From Burkholderiales bacterium (lineage in GTDB: Bacteria; Pseudomonadota; Gammaproteobacteria; Burkholderiales; Nitrosomonadaceae): DNA of 64,000 nucleotides. The notes beneath the pieces were generated by a model that saw only the letters and a list, made by a program, of their open reading frames with translations, had not been told where the DNA came from and searched no databases. Location: contig JACKLR010000001.1 in NCBI GenBank assembly GCA_024235795.1, forward strand, positions 124,001 to 188,000. Reading direction: 5' to 3'. Shown in pieces: positions 45,843 through 54,464 of this stretch. The stretch's first letter is position 1, and every line of letters begins with the position of its first letter. Both the position numbers and the translations under genes were made by a program.

Positions 45843-46820
45843 ATGAACTGCATTACCAGCCAACAACAAACCATGTGCTTCAAGTATGTTGGCTCTGAAA
45901 CATCTACAGTGACAATCAGTCTATGCAAGAACCAAATTGTCAGAATTTTAAATTTTCTTATACTGAGTACACTATTGCTCGTCAGCAATCAAGGGTTATC
46001 AAATGTTATCGATGACATCAAGGCCGATATGTTGCTAAATGAAGCTAAGTTACTGGATGCGCCGGAACATACAAGCTGGTCAAAAAAGGCAACTATTACC
46101 ATGGGTGCAGCACCCAGAGGCGATGCCACCCCAATCTGGTGGCAACCGGATGACGATTCCTACAAATCCTCAGACTACTGGCACGCTATTGTGCCGTGGT
46201 TTGTAATTTATCCCGGTACAGAGCATAAGGCAAGCAATGTGCGCATTAAAGTATCCGAAATAAAATTATTTATCCTGAAATACAGCTCCAACACTTGGGA
46301 GCATATCAATATCGATTATAGCGATCCCATATGGCAGCAGCATCAATCTCATGTGTCGCCTCAGACTGCTAACAGAAGAGTAAACAAACGGATAGAACCT
46401 GACGGAACGATTTCCTACAAACTGAACTCAGGATTTAATCCGATCCACGGCGGCATTCGTAAATTCGAAATATACGGGCCGGACGTTAAAGCCGTTTATG
46501 CGCAATTAACCACGGAACTAATTTTAGACGATCCTGATAAACACGATGACCGCACCGAAGCACAGTTACTGGTCAGTATCGGCGCTGATTATCATCCGGA
46601 TATCAATCTGCGGATAAAAGACTTCGCTGCACCGCATAATTGGGTTCCCGCAGTTGCTGCATCGCGGTTTGGTCTGGTCAAAAGCCGCCCAAGGGTTCAT
46701 CATATGGCTACAATTAATCCACCAGGGTCAGTCAAAAATAATGGTTCAGTTTTACCTGATAACCATAAAATTATTTCTATCACAGAATTTGAAACCAATC
46801 CACCACCCATAATCGAATAA
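45843..46820 (+). CDS. Unrecognised secreted protein, copy 2
   Basis: 325 residues, roughly three quarters identical by eye to the 43281 gene. It has the same N-terminal extension (MNCITSQQQTMCFK) and export segment (ILNFLILSTLLLVSNQGLS), and the shared blocks GDATPIWWQPDD, YKLNSGFNPIHGG and KFEIYGPDVKAVYA. It ends a little earlier, at NPPPIIE. It lies between rfbA and the epsD operon and carries the degenerate riboswitch and Shine-Dalgarno hairpin. Function is unknown. Confidence 0.75.
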   Translation: MNCITSQQQTMCFKYVGSETSTVTISLCKNQIVRILNFLILSTLLLVSNQGLSNVIDDIKADMLLNEAKLLDAPEHTSWSKKATITMGAAPRGDATPIWWQPDDDSYKSSDYWHAIVPWFVIYPGTEHKASNVRIKVSEIKLFILKYSSNTWEHINIDYSDPIWQQHQSHVSPQTANRRVNKRIEPDGTISYKLNSGFNPIHGGIRKFEIYGPDVKAVYAQLTTELILDDPDKHDDRTEAQLLVSIGADYHPDINLRIKDFAAPHNWVPAVAASRFGLVKSRPRVHHMATINPPGSVKNNGSVLPDNHKIISITEFETNPPPIIE

Positions 46821-46851
46821 ATTTTAGAGACACCCATTAGAAAGAAATAAC

Positions 46852-46952
46852 AAGCAGCGTACTCTATTTATAAAAAGGAAGTATCAACTGCGGCAAATTG
46901 TCGCATTGCATTGCGGATAGCAAGCAAAGATAATATGAGCTTTTAAATGTGC
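46852..46952. repeat. 101-bp intergenic repeat, copy B
   Basis: Matches 45370-45470 and contains palindrome copy 7. It lies in the 314-base gap upstream of epsD, the only obvious regulatory feature of the main EPS operon. A CACCGG/CCGGTG hairpin (47007-47023) follows without a T-run. Confidence 0.7.
46889..46905. promoter_or_regulatory. Recurrent 17-bp palindrome, copy 7
   Basis: TGCGGCA-AAT-TGTCGCA, one arm mismatch, 230 bases upstream of epsD. Confidence 0.6.
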
Positions 46953-47134
46953 CCAGATGCATTCAAATGCACATGAAACGGATGATGTAAATTTTATTGG
47001 CGATACCACCGGATAAGCCGGTGTAAGTCATTCCATCAATTCCGCAACACCAAGTACGTGAATGTCAGTACTGTATAACAGTTGATATCATTTTATTTCA
47101 AAGAATCGCATAAGGAATTAGCTTTAATTATTTT

Positions 47135-48118
47135 ATGAATAAAAAATTTTTATCGGCCTGCAGAATTCTTGCGCTTAGGACTTCAATTTTCGGGCTTACT
47201 TTAATTTTATTTGCCTGTGACAGCGAACCGATCAACAAAGCACCAGGCCAGGCCCTGGCTAGCGTGGATGGAGAGGAAATTACTGTCTCGCAACTAAATG
47301 ATGAACTCAATCGCGTCAAAATCCAGGCTGATCAAATTGACCAGGCAAAAAAACAATTACTGGAATCAATGATTGATCGTCAGTTAATGGTCGCAGAAGC
47401 TAAACACAAAAAGCTCGACCGCGCCCCAAATGTCATGCAAGCAATAGAACGCGCCAAGATGCAGATTATCGCGCAATCATACATGCAAACCACATTGAGC
47501 CAAGTTGACGATCCAACGGAAACGGAAATTAGTCAATTCTATCAGGAGCATCCCGAACTTTTCGCGCAGCGTAAGCAGTATAACCTCGCTTTTTTAAGGT
47601 TTCCATCGCAAATCTTGAACGATGAATTCAATTCGGTCATTGACTCGGCGAAATCACTCAGTGATGCTGCCAACTGGCTAGATAAACATGAGATTTCTTA
47701 TGTGCGTGACAAAATAATTCGTGCTGCAACCGACATACCGCCTCAGGTTGCCGCAAAACTGCAAAACACCAAAACAGGGGAAATGTTTCTTGTGCATGAA
47801 AATGACAATGCAAATGCAACCAGCATGTTAGTATTTGTTAAGAGTATTGAAAAAAACCCGGCTACCATCGAAGCGGTCAAACAACAAATTGCAATGCATT
47901 TGTTGAACAACAAACGCCGCGAAACAGCTCAAGCCGCAATATCACATTTACGTTCGAATGCAAATATCGAATATCTTCATGACTGGGCTGAGACAACTGC
48001 CATGGAAGCTATACAACCATCTACGAAACCATTGGATACCAAAGAAGCCGAAATGCCGCTGGACGATATCCTGCTTCAAGATGAGTCAATTGAGCGCGGA
48101 ATCGGTGGATTGAAATAA
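47135..48118 (+). CDS. epsD: EpsD-family lipoprotein, SurA/parvulin-like peptidyl-prolyl isomerase
   Basis: 327 residues. A lipoprotein signal (LTLILFAC, lipobox Cys about residue 29) is followed by a SurA-like N-terminal helical domain (VDGEEITVSQLNDEL, LLESMIDRQLMVAEAK) and a weak isomerase-like region (EISQFYQEHPELFAQRKQYN). It is probably an envelope chaperone for EPS export parts. It is the first gene of the large plus-strand EPS operon. EpsD proteins occupy this place in exosortase-linked EPS loci. Confidence 0.8.
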   Translation: MNKKFLSACRILALRTSIFGLTLILFACDSEPINKAPGQALASVDGEEITVSQLNDELNRVKIQADQIDQAKKQLLESMIDRQLMVAEAKHKKLDRAPNVMQAIERAKMQIIAQSYMQTTLSQVDDPTETEISQFYQEHPELFAQRKQYNLAFLRFPSQILNDEFNSVIDSAKSLSDAANWLDKHEISYVRDKIIRAATDIPPQVAAKLQNTKTGEMFLVHENDNANATSMLVFVKSIEKNPATIEAVKQQIAMHLLNNKRRETAQAAISHLRSNANIEYLHDWAETTAMEAIQPSTKPLDTKEAEMPLDDILLQDESIERGIGGLK

Positions 48119-48156
48119 TCTCCCAAGACAAGCGTGTAATCAACTTAATTTAAACA

Positions 48157-48969
48157 ATGAAAATGGAGAAAGTAGCTTTTTGGACTATAGGTTTATTACT
48201 GTTAGGTTTATCAATCGGTTCTGGCCATGCCGATCAAAATTCGATCAACAGAAGCCTGCTCGGTCCAGGTGATGTGCTAAAAATACTTGTATACGGCAAT
48301 ACTGATCTCACGCTGGAAACAAAAATTAACGAAGCCGGAAAAATTACGTTTCCGTTACTTGGTAAAATAACACTCGAAGGCTTAACACCCAGTGCTGCTG
48401 AGAAAAAAATTGCCGACCAGCTTCAAGACGGCGGTTATCTGCGAAAACCACAAGTCACGATATTGACCTCGGCATTATACAGTCAACAAATATCAGTGCT
48501 CGGACAAGTCCGTAACCAGGGACGCTATCCAATTGAAGGCCAGCGAAGTTTAACGGATGTGCTCGCCATGGCTGGCGGCATCAGCCCAGATGGCGGGAAT
48601 ACCGTAACGTTAATCCGCGCGGAAAGCGAACATTTTATAAAAGAGGAAATAGACATACTTTCCATCTTTCGGTCTGGCGACATGACACTGAACCCAACCA
48701 TACGCGGTGGCGACCTGATATATGTCGCGATAGCTCCCCGATTTTATATCTATGGCGAAGTGCAGCGCCCAGGATTTTATCGGCTGGAACCCAACATGAC
48801 CGTCGTTCAGGCGCTTTCTACCGGTGGCGGACTCAATCAACGCGGCACAGAACGCGGTGTACGAATTCAACGCCGTGACGCTGACGGCACACTGCAAGTC
48901 ATCAAAGTAAGGCCGGATGACTTGGTACAGCCCGATGATGTTGTTTATATCCAGGAAAGCTTGTTTTGA
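48157..48969 (+). CDS. epsE: EpsE-family polysaccharide export protein (Wza-like)
   Basis: 270 residues. A signal peptide ends near GSGHA. The Poly_export domain (about 35-120) opens with LLGPGDVLKILVYGN and is followed by SLBB repeats (QISVLGQVRNQGRYPI, FYIYGEVQRPGFYRL). It forms or contacts the outer-membrane export channel. There is no lipobox Cys, unlike Wza, as is usual for the EpsE type. An alternative ATG lies two codons downstream. Confidence 0.88.
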   Translation: MKMEKVAFWTIGLLLLGLSIGSGHADQNSINRSLLGPGDVLKILVYGNTDLTLETKINEAGKITFPLLGKITLEGLTPSAAEKKIADQLQDGGYLRKPQVTILTSALYSQQISVLGQVRNQGRYPIEGQRSLTDVLAMAGGISPDGGNTVTLIRAESEHFIKEEIDILSIFRSGDMTLNPTIRGGDLIYVAIAPRFYIYGEVQRPGFYRLEPNMTVVQALSTGGGLNQRGTERGVRIQRRDADGTLQVIKVRPDDLVQPDDVVYIQESLF

Positions 48970-49020
48970 ATTGTTGACATATACTTGATTTATATAACCA
49001 TAAAACTTTTATAGTATTTC

Positions 49021-50391
49021 ATGAATATACTGCAATTTTTTCGTATCCTACGGGCCCGCATTAACATTGTGTTGTTTGTATTTTTTATCACTGTACTCAC
49101 AACGCTGCTAGTCAGTTTAGTGCTTCCAAAATCTTATAAAGCGACCACAACCGTTATGCTTATTAGTAAAGGCGTTGATCCGGTCACGGGTCACACTTTA
49201 CCGATTCAATTGATGCAAGGTTTTATGGCCACTCAGTTGGATGTGATTAGCAGCACCAGAACTGCTTTGACGGTCGTGGACCGGTTAAAACTGGATCAGA
49301 ACCCAACCATTAGACAACAGTTTAATCAAAGCGATGGCGAGAGCAGTATCCGCCACTGGCTGGCTTCGCTTCTTGTTAAAAACTTACTTGTCGAACCTTC
49401 GCGAGAAAGCAATGTCATTTCGATCAGCTTTAAAGGCTCAGATCCTGCATTTGTAGCAGCCATAGCCAATGCTTTTGCAAATGCTTATCAGGAAATGAAC
49501 GTTCGGTTAACGGTAGAGCCTTCCCAGCAAGCCTCGGTTTATTTGTCCAATCGATTAAATACGTTACGTGAGAAACTCGAGTTTGCACAGAGAAAAGTAT
49601 CGCGTTTTCAGCAGGAAGAAGGCATAGTCGATGTGGATAACCGTCTCGATATTGAAACAAGACGATTAAATGAACTATCCAGTAAATTGACACTGGCGCA
49701 GAGCGAAGCCATGGGTTCAGCAGAAAACGGTGATTATCGTGCTGATGGAGGGCAAAGTGTCATCAATAATTCGTTGATCAACGGGCTAAAAGTTAATCTG
49801 GTTCAAGCCGAGGCAAAGCTTGCCGACACCAAACAGAAATTCGGTATAAATCACCCCGAGTACGAAGGCGCAAAAGCCCAAGTCGCAAAAATCCGCACAG
49901 AACTGACCAAACATACCAAAATCACATCACAAAAAGCGATCAATCGCGAAGCCGAAATACGCGAAGCTTTGGAAATGCAGAAAACCAAAGTATTGGCCTT
50001 GCAACAAGCACGTGATGAACTTAAATTATTACTTAAAGAAGCAGAAGGCGCGCAACACGCTTATGAAAGTGCATTACAGCATTTAAATAGAACCAGTCTG
50101 GAGGGTCACTCCAATCTGTCAAGTGTTTCCGTTCTTGATCCAGCCACAATTCCGGCTAGTCATGATAGCCCTAATTTAAAGCTTAATCTGGTGTTATCAA
50201 TCTTTCTTGGCAGTTTGCTTGGTATGTTTTTTGGCTTATTGGTTGAAATGTTTGACCGGCGAATTCGCTCAACTGAAGATTTGAACGATGTATTAGAAAC
50301 GCCTGTTCTTGGAAACATCGATCTGCGCAAACAAAATACGTCGCGTTTCCGGTTACCTTTCCTGAGATATGCCCACAAAACTACTGGTTAA
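49021..50391 (+). CDS. epsF: EpsF chain-length determinant / Wzz-like inner-membrane copolymerase
   Basis: 456 residues with two membrane helices (about 15-38 and 392-412) flanking a long periplasmic coiled coil (about 170-350; NRLNTLREKLEFAQRKVSRF, EGIVDVDNRLDIETRRLNEL). The N-terminal Wzz motif contains LVLPKSYKATTTVML, and PASHDSPNLKLNLVLS precedes the second helix. It sets polymer length and links to EpsG. There are 51 bases from epsE and eight to epsG. Confidence 0.88.
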   Translation: MNILQFFRILRARINIVLFVFFITVLTTLLVSLVLPKSYKATTTVMLISKGVDPVTGHTLPIQLMQGFMATQLDVISSTRTALTVVDRLKLDQNPTIRQQFNQSDGESSIRHWLASLLVKNLLVEPSRESNVISISFKGSDPAFVAAIANAFANAYQEMNVRLTVEPSQQASVYLSNRLNTLREKLEFAQRKVSRFQQEEGIVDVDNRLDIETRRLNELSSKLTLAQSEAMGSAENGDYRADGGQSVINNSLINGLKVNLVQAEAKLADTKQKFGINHPEYEGAKAQVAKIRTELTKHTKITSQKAINREAEIREALEMQKTKVLALQQARDELKLLLKEAEGAQHAYESALQHLNRTSLEGHSNLSSVSVLDPATIPASHDSPNLKLNLVLSIFLGSLLGMFFGLLVEMFDRRIRSTEDLNDVLETPVLGNIDLRKQNTSRFRLPFLRYAHKTTG

Positions 50392-50399
50392 CATTAACA

Positions 50400-51311
50400 A
50401 TGAATATTTCTACATCTACGACTATCCCGTTTGTTAAAGCGCAAGACACGGTCTTTTCGGCGACTGATTCCGCACAACGCAAAACATTACAGATTGGTCA
50501 GATTCTTCTGAAAATGGGCAAGATTAACCGACGGGACACCGAAAAAATACACCGGTTACAAAAAAAGCATGGGGGGCTGTTTGGCGATGCAGCAAAACAA
50601 CTCAACTTGGTTTCAGATCGCGATGTTCAGCATGCGCTGGCTTATCAGTTTAACCATTCAACCCTGTTACCAAAACAAGAGCATACTATGCCAGAACTGC
50701 TGATTACGCATCAATCCAACAGCGCGCTTGCTGAATCTATGCGTGCAATGCGCACGCAATTGATTCTGCGAGGTTTTCCATCCGACCAAAAAACTTTGGC
50801 CGTGGTTGGGATCAACCGCAACAGCGGCACAAGCCTTTTTACCGCAAATCTTGCTGTATTGTTTTCGCAATTGGAAAAACAGACGTTACTCATCGATGCT
50901 AATTTAAGAAATCCAAGCCAGCATAATCTCTTTAACCTAACTAACAAATGCGGTTTGTCTGATGTGCTTGCCGACCGTGTTGCCATAGTTGGTGCATTGA
51001 CCACAGTAGAAGCTTTGCCGAACCTTTCGCTTTTACCTGCCGGGACACTTCCACCAAACCCACTGGAATTGCTCAGCATGCCTAAGTTTAGTATCACAAA
51101 CGAACTTTTTTCCGATCAATTTGACATTGTTTTATATGATACGCCAGGATTTATGGAAGGCACCGATGCGCTTATGATTGCCAAGCATGCTGACTATGTT
51201 TTATTGTTGGTGCACAAGAACCAATCCCGCCTTGCTGATGTTGAGGCCGTCAGCAAACAGATTACCAACAACGATATCAAAATCATTGGTTCAATTCTTG
51301 TTGACTATTAA
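50400..51311 (+). CDS. epsG: EpsG-type BY-kinase-like ATPase
   Basis: 303 residues. An N-terminal GspE/PilB-like segment (LLKMGKINRRDTEKIHRLQK, about 30-90) is followed by a tyrosine-kinase-like P-loop domain (VVGINRNSGTSLFTANLAVL, TLLIDANLRNPSQHN, FDIVLYDTPG). The P-loop lacks the usual GKS/GKT lysine and the Walker A' reads LIDAN instead of LIDAD, and no Tyr-rich tail is present. Kinase activity is therefore doubtful; a regulatory or ATP-binding partner of EpsF is more likely. Relaxed P-loops are usual among EpsG proteins. Confidence 0.82.
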   Translation: MNISTSTTIPFVKAQDTVFSATDSAQRKTLQIGQILLKMGKINRRDTEKIHRLQKKHGGLFGDAAKQLNLVSDRDVQHALAYQFNHSTLLPKQEHTMPELLITHQSNSALAESMRAMRTQLILRGFPSDQKTLAVVGINRNSGTSLFTANLAVLFSQLEKQTLLIDANLRNPSQHNLFNLTNKCGLSDVLADRVAIVGALTTVEALPNLSLLPAGTLPPNPLELLSMPKFSITNELFSDQFDIVLYDTPGFMEGTDALMIAKHADYVLLLVHKNQSRLADVEAVSKQITNNDIKIIGSILVDY

Positions 51312-51330
51312 CAAAACGGAAATCCCTCTC

Positions 51331-52218
51331 ATGTCTTTTTATGCCGTTAACCAAAACAATTTGAAAGAAACAGCCATGATATGGTCTCCTGTCTTAGCCG
51401 GGTTGTTGGTATTGTATTTGCCAACTTTTTATGATCTCGCCAATGGATTGTGGACAAATGACGAACAAATGCATGGCCCCATTATTCTGGCGCTTTCCAT
51501 TTGGCTTATTTATCGCAAATGGCCAAAAATGATTATGTCCAGCGAAAGCAAACCATCTGCCAACAGTGGCTGGTTTGTGTTTGCAATGGCCTTGATACTC
51601 TACATCATTGGTCGCTCACAAGACATTTTGGTATTTGAGATTGGGTCGTTTATAGTGTCCCTGGCTGCTATTTTGTTGGTCACACGCGGTACTGCAGCAC
51701 TTAGAGTTCTGTGGTTTCCGTTATTTTTTATGCTGTTTATGATTCCGCTTCCAGGCCCGGTCGTCAGTACATTGACCATGCCAATGAAAATGGCGGTCTC
51801 CTACGTTGCGGAACATGTTTTATACTGGGCGAATTATCCGATTGCCCGTAATGGCGTCATCCTGCAAATTGGACAATACCAGTTGCTTGTGGCAGATGCC
51901 TGCGCCGGTCTGCAAACGCTTTTAACGCTTGAAGCACTAGGGTTGTTTTATTTGAACCTGATGCAACACACATCGGTTTTCCGTAATGTTGCGCTGGCAA
52001 TTCTGATTATACCAATCTCTTTTACTGCTAATGTTATTCGCGTCATCGCTTTGACGCTGATTACGTATCACTACGGTGATGCAGCCGGACAGGGATTTAT
52101 GCATGGATTTGCAGGTATGGTTTTATTTATCAGTGCTCTGATTTTGATATTAAGTGTGGATTCATGTTTGCATTTTGTCTCGAAGCAGCGCATGACGAAC
52201 TCCACCGCTGCGGCATGA
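51331..52218 (+). CDS. xrtB: Exosortase (XrtB/EpsH type)
   Basis: 295 residues with about eight membrane helices. The catalytic triad of the exosortase family is visible: Cys in VADACAGLQTLLTL, Arg in TANVIRVIALT, and His in GQGFMHGFAGM. It is thought to process and sort PEP-CTERM proteins such as those at 35-40 kb. The open frame runs upstream into epsG, but the ATG at 51331 gives the normal N terminus. Its place between epsG and epsI supports the XrtB/EpsH subtype; the subtype itself is inferred. Confidence 0.9.
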   Translation: MSFYAVNQNNLKETAMIWSPVLAGLLVLYLPTFYDLANGLWTNDEQMHGPIILALSIWLIYRKWPKMIMSSESKPSANSGWFVFAMALILYIIGRSQDILVFEIGSFIVSLAAILLVTRGTAALRVLWFPLFFMLFMIPLPGPVVSTLTMPMKMAVSYVAEHVLYWANYPIARNGVILQIGQYQLLVADACAGLQTLLTLEALGLFYLNLMQHTSVFRNVALAILIIPISFTANVIRVIALTLITYHYGDAAGQGFMHGFAGMVLFISALILILSVDSCLHFVSKQRMTNSTAAA

Positions 52219-52247
52219 GTACTAAAATATATTAAATGAGGTATCCA

Positions 52248-52934
52248 ATGAGAAAACCTATCATAATCAATTTTGTACTGGGATTAACCATGGTCCTGGC
52301 CGCCGCATTGACGACGGCAATGACACCCACCACCAAAATCGCCGACCTGAGAGACACAGTTAACCTTGAATCGCTTATTCCATCATCATTTAACGACTGG
52401 CGAATTGATACATCAATCATACCGCTGCAAGTCGATCCAAAAACGCAGGCACAACTGGATAAACTGTACAATCAGGTGCTGTCCAGAACTTATGTGAATT
52501 CCGACGGTGTACGCGTGATGCTGTCAGTGGCTTATGGCGGGGATCAGAGTGATCATCTGTCGCTGCACAAACCCGAAGTCTGTTATCTGGCGCAGGGTTT
52601 TGAAATCAAACAGAACATTGCCGGAGAAATAGCCACACCTTATGGAAATCTGCCCGGCAGACATTTACTGGCTGTTCGTGGCAATCGTAATGAACCAATT
52701 ACCTACTGGGTTACGATTGGTGACAAAGCCGTCTTGTCCGGTATAAATCAGAAGATTCAGCAGATTCGTTATGGGCTATCGGGAAATGTGCCTGATGGCA
52801 TGCTGGTACGCGTATCGACACTTGGCGCAAATATCGATCAGGCATACCAGGCACAGGAATTTTTTATACAGGATATGCTGTTATCCATGGATGGGGCGGC
52901 GCGTAACAGACTGATTGGAACATTTGATCTTTAG
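52248..52934 (+). CDS. epsI: EpsI-family protein (DUF3485)
   Basis: 228 residues. An N-terminal membrane anchor or signal (INFVLGLTMVLAAALTTAM) precedes the conserved EpsI body, with LIPSSFNDWRID, SLHKPEVCYLAQGFEI and PITYWVTIGDKAV. The Cys in HKPEVCY is invariant in the family. It always accompanies exosortases, and is fused to them in some genomes, but its biochemical role is unknown. The ATG at 52248 has TGAGG upstream. Confidence 0.85.
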   Translation: MRKPIIINFVLGLTMVLAAALTTAMTPTTKIADLRDTVNLESLIPSSFNDWRIDTSIIPLQVDPKTQAQLDKLYNQVLSRTYVNSDGVRVMLSVAYGGDQSDHLSLHKPEVCYLAQGFEIKQNIAGEIATPYGNLPGRHLLAVRGNRNEPITYWVTIGDKAVLSGINQKIQQIRYGLSGNVPDGMLVRVSTLGANIDQAYQAQEFFIQDMLLSMDGAARNRLIGTFDL

Positions 52935-52969
52935 TCTTTAGCGCAAACGAATAAAAACTTATCGATAAA

Positions 52970-54457
52970 ATGAGCCCACCGTCTGTTCCAACAATCCGAA
53001 TAACGCCATCCCTAATCATTGCATTACTGAGCATTCCATTTGCGTTGTTTTTTGGTCTGGTTGCGGTGACCGCGAATCCGTTATTGGTCGGTTTTGCCGT
53101 CGCGCTGATTCTTGGTGTTGCGTTTTTAGCCAAACCCGACTGGATCATCTGGTTGACACTGATACTCGGCTTACTGGTAACCGGCATATTACCGCTTTTC
53201 ATTCACGAAGGACTGGCTGCAAGAAGCGCATGGAGCGTCTCAATACTCGGTTTTTTCCTAATGGCAGTAGCATTTTTAAAGCTTCTATCAACACCAGGCA
53301 ATCAGAAGGAAACACCATCTTTTATATGGATCGCATTACTGTTTATTATTTATGCCATCTTGTGCTCATTAATGAACTGGCATTCACTTGGAGAATTCCT
53401 CGGTGGCGCTAAGCGCTACTTTCAGATGTGGGGCTTTATTTTTGCTTTGTGCTGGCTGACGCTGGATGTGCAAAAAATGCAACGCTGGCGAATATTTTTC
53501 TTGTGCGTTGCATTAGTGCAGTTGCCGCTTGCAATTTACCAACTGATCACGTGGGTACCCTTTCGTGAAAGTATCAAAAACGCCTACCCTCATATGGTGC
53601 CGATTGATGTTGTTGCAGGCGCATTCGGTTCAAGCATTACCGGTGGCGGCGCGAGTGCCGAAATGGCCACTTTTCTAATAATTATATTAAGTTTTATACT
53701 GGCCCGGCGTATGGAAAAGTCACTGTCAACCAAGTATTTGGCACTGCTGACACCGATTGTCATGGCGCCATTATTCCTTGGCGAAACAAAGGCGGTATTA
53801 TTTATGCTGCCGCTTATGTTCATGGTGCTCTACCGGCATAAAATCTTCAGTCATATACGCTACTGGCTGTTCAGCTTTGCCGCCATGATGTTGATAACAG
53901 TCATCGCCAGTTATGCTTATATGAGCTTTATGCCTGAAAAAAGCAAAGAAGAACTTATTTCGGATACAATTGCGTATAATTTTCAGGAAAAAGGTTATGG
54001 CGGATATTATCTGAACCGTACCACAGCCATTACTTTCTGGGCTCAAAACCAACGAGCAAGCGACCCGGTATCCATAGTTTTTGGAAACGGACTCGGCGCA
54101 TCACACACTGCCACTCGTGGACATATCGCTGTTCATTATCCTGGATATGGAATTGACTTAACCGCGGCGCCGACACTGCTTTGGGATCTGGGTTTAGTCG
54201 GTTTCATTTTATTTTTTGCAATATTGATTTCAGCCTGGCGTTGCGCTAACCGGTTAATACGGGAATCGGTCTCTCCTGTCGTCCGTGCGGATGCTAAAGC
54301 AATACAAGCTGCTTTAGCGTTATTTGCCTTTTATTTGTTTTACCGTATCGGCATACTGGAACTATTGAGTTTCCAGGTTGTATTTACTGTTTTGTTAGGC
54401 TATCTTGCCTGGCTACACCGCCAGCATATGCTGTCCGGCAACAAACAAACCGCATGA
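52970..54457 (+). CDS. O-antigen ligase/Wzy-like polymerase
   Basis: 495 residues with about eleven membrane helices and a periplasmic loop between the last helix groups (about 325-410). This plan matches Wzy/WaaL polymerases. A conserved family motif cannot be picked out with certainty. It lies between epsI and the flippase, so it probably polymerises repeat units. Membrane topology is clear; the activity is inferred from context. Confidence 0.72.
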   Translation: MSPPSVPTIRITPSLIIALLSIPFALFFGLVAVTANPLLVGFAVALILGVAFLAKPDWIIWLTLILGLLVTGILPLFIHEGLAARSAWSVSILGFFLMAVAFLKLLSTPGNQKETPSFIWIALLFIIYAILCSLMNWHSLGEFLGGAKRYFQMWGFIFALCWLTLDVQKMQRWRIFFLCVALVQLPLAIYQLITWVPFRESIKNAYPHMVPIDVVAGAFGSSITGGGASAEMATFLIIILSFILARRMEKSLSTKYLALLTPIVMAPLFLGETKAVLFMLPLMFMVLYRHKIFSHIRYWLFSFAAMMLITVIASYAYMSFMPEKSKEELISDTIAYNFQEKGYGGYYLNRTTAITFWAQNQRASDPVSIVFGNGLGASHTATRGHIAVHYPGYGIDLTAAPTLLWDLGLVGFILFFAILISAWRCANRLIRESVSPVVRADAKAIQAALALFAFYLFYRIGILELLSFQVVFTVLLGYLAWLHRQHMLSGNKQTA

Positions 54458-54464
54458 ACCCGCG

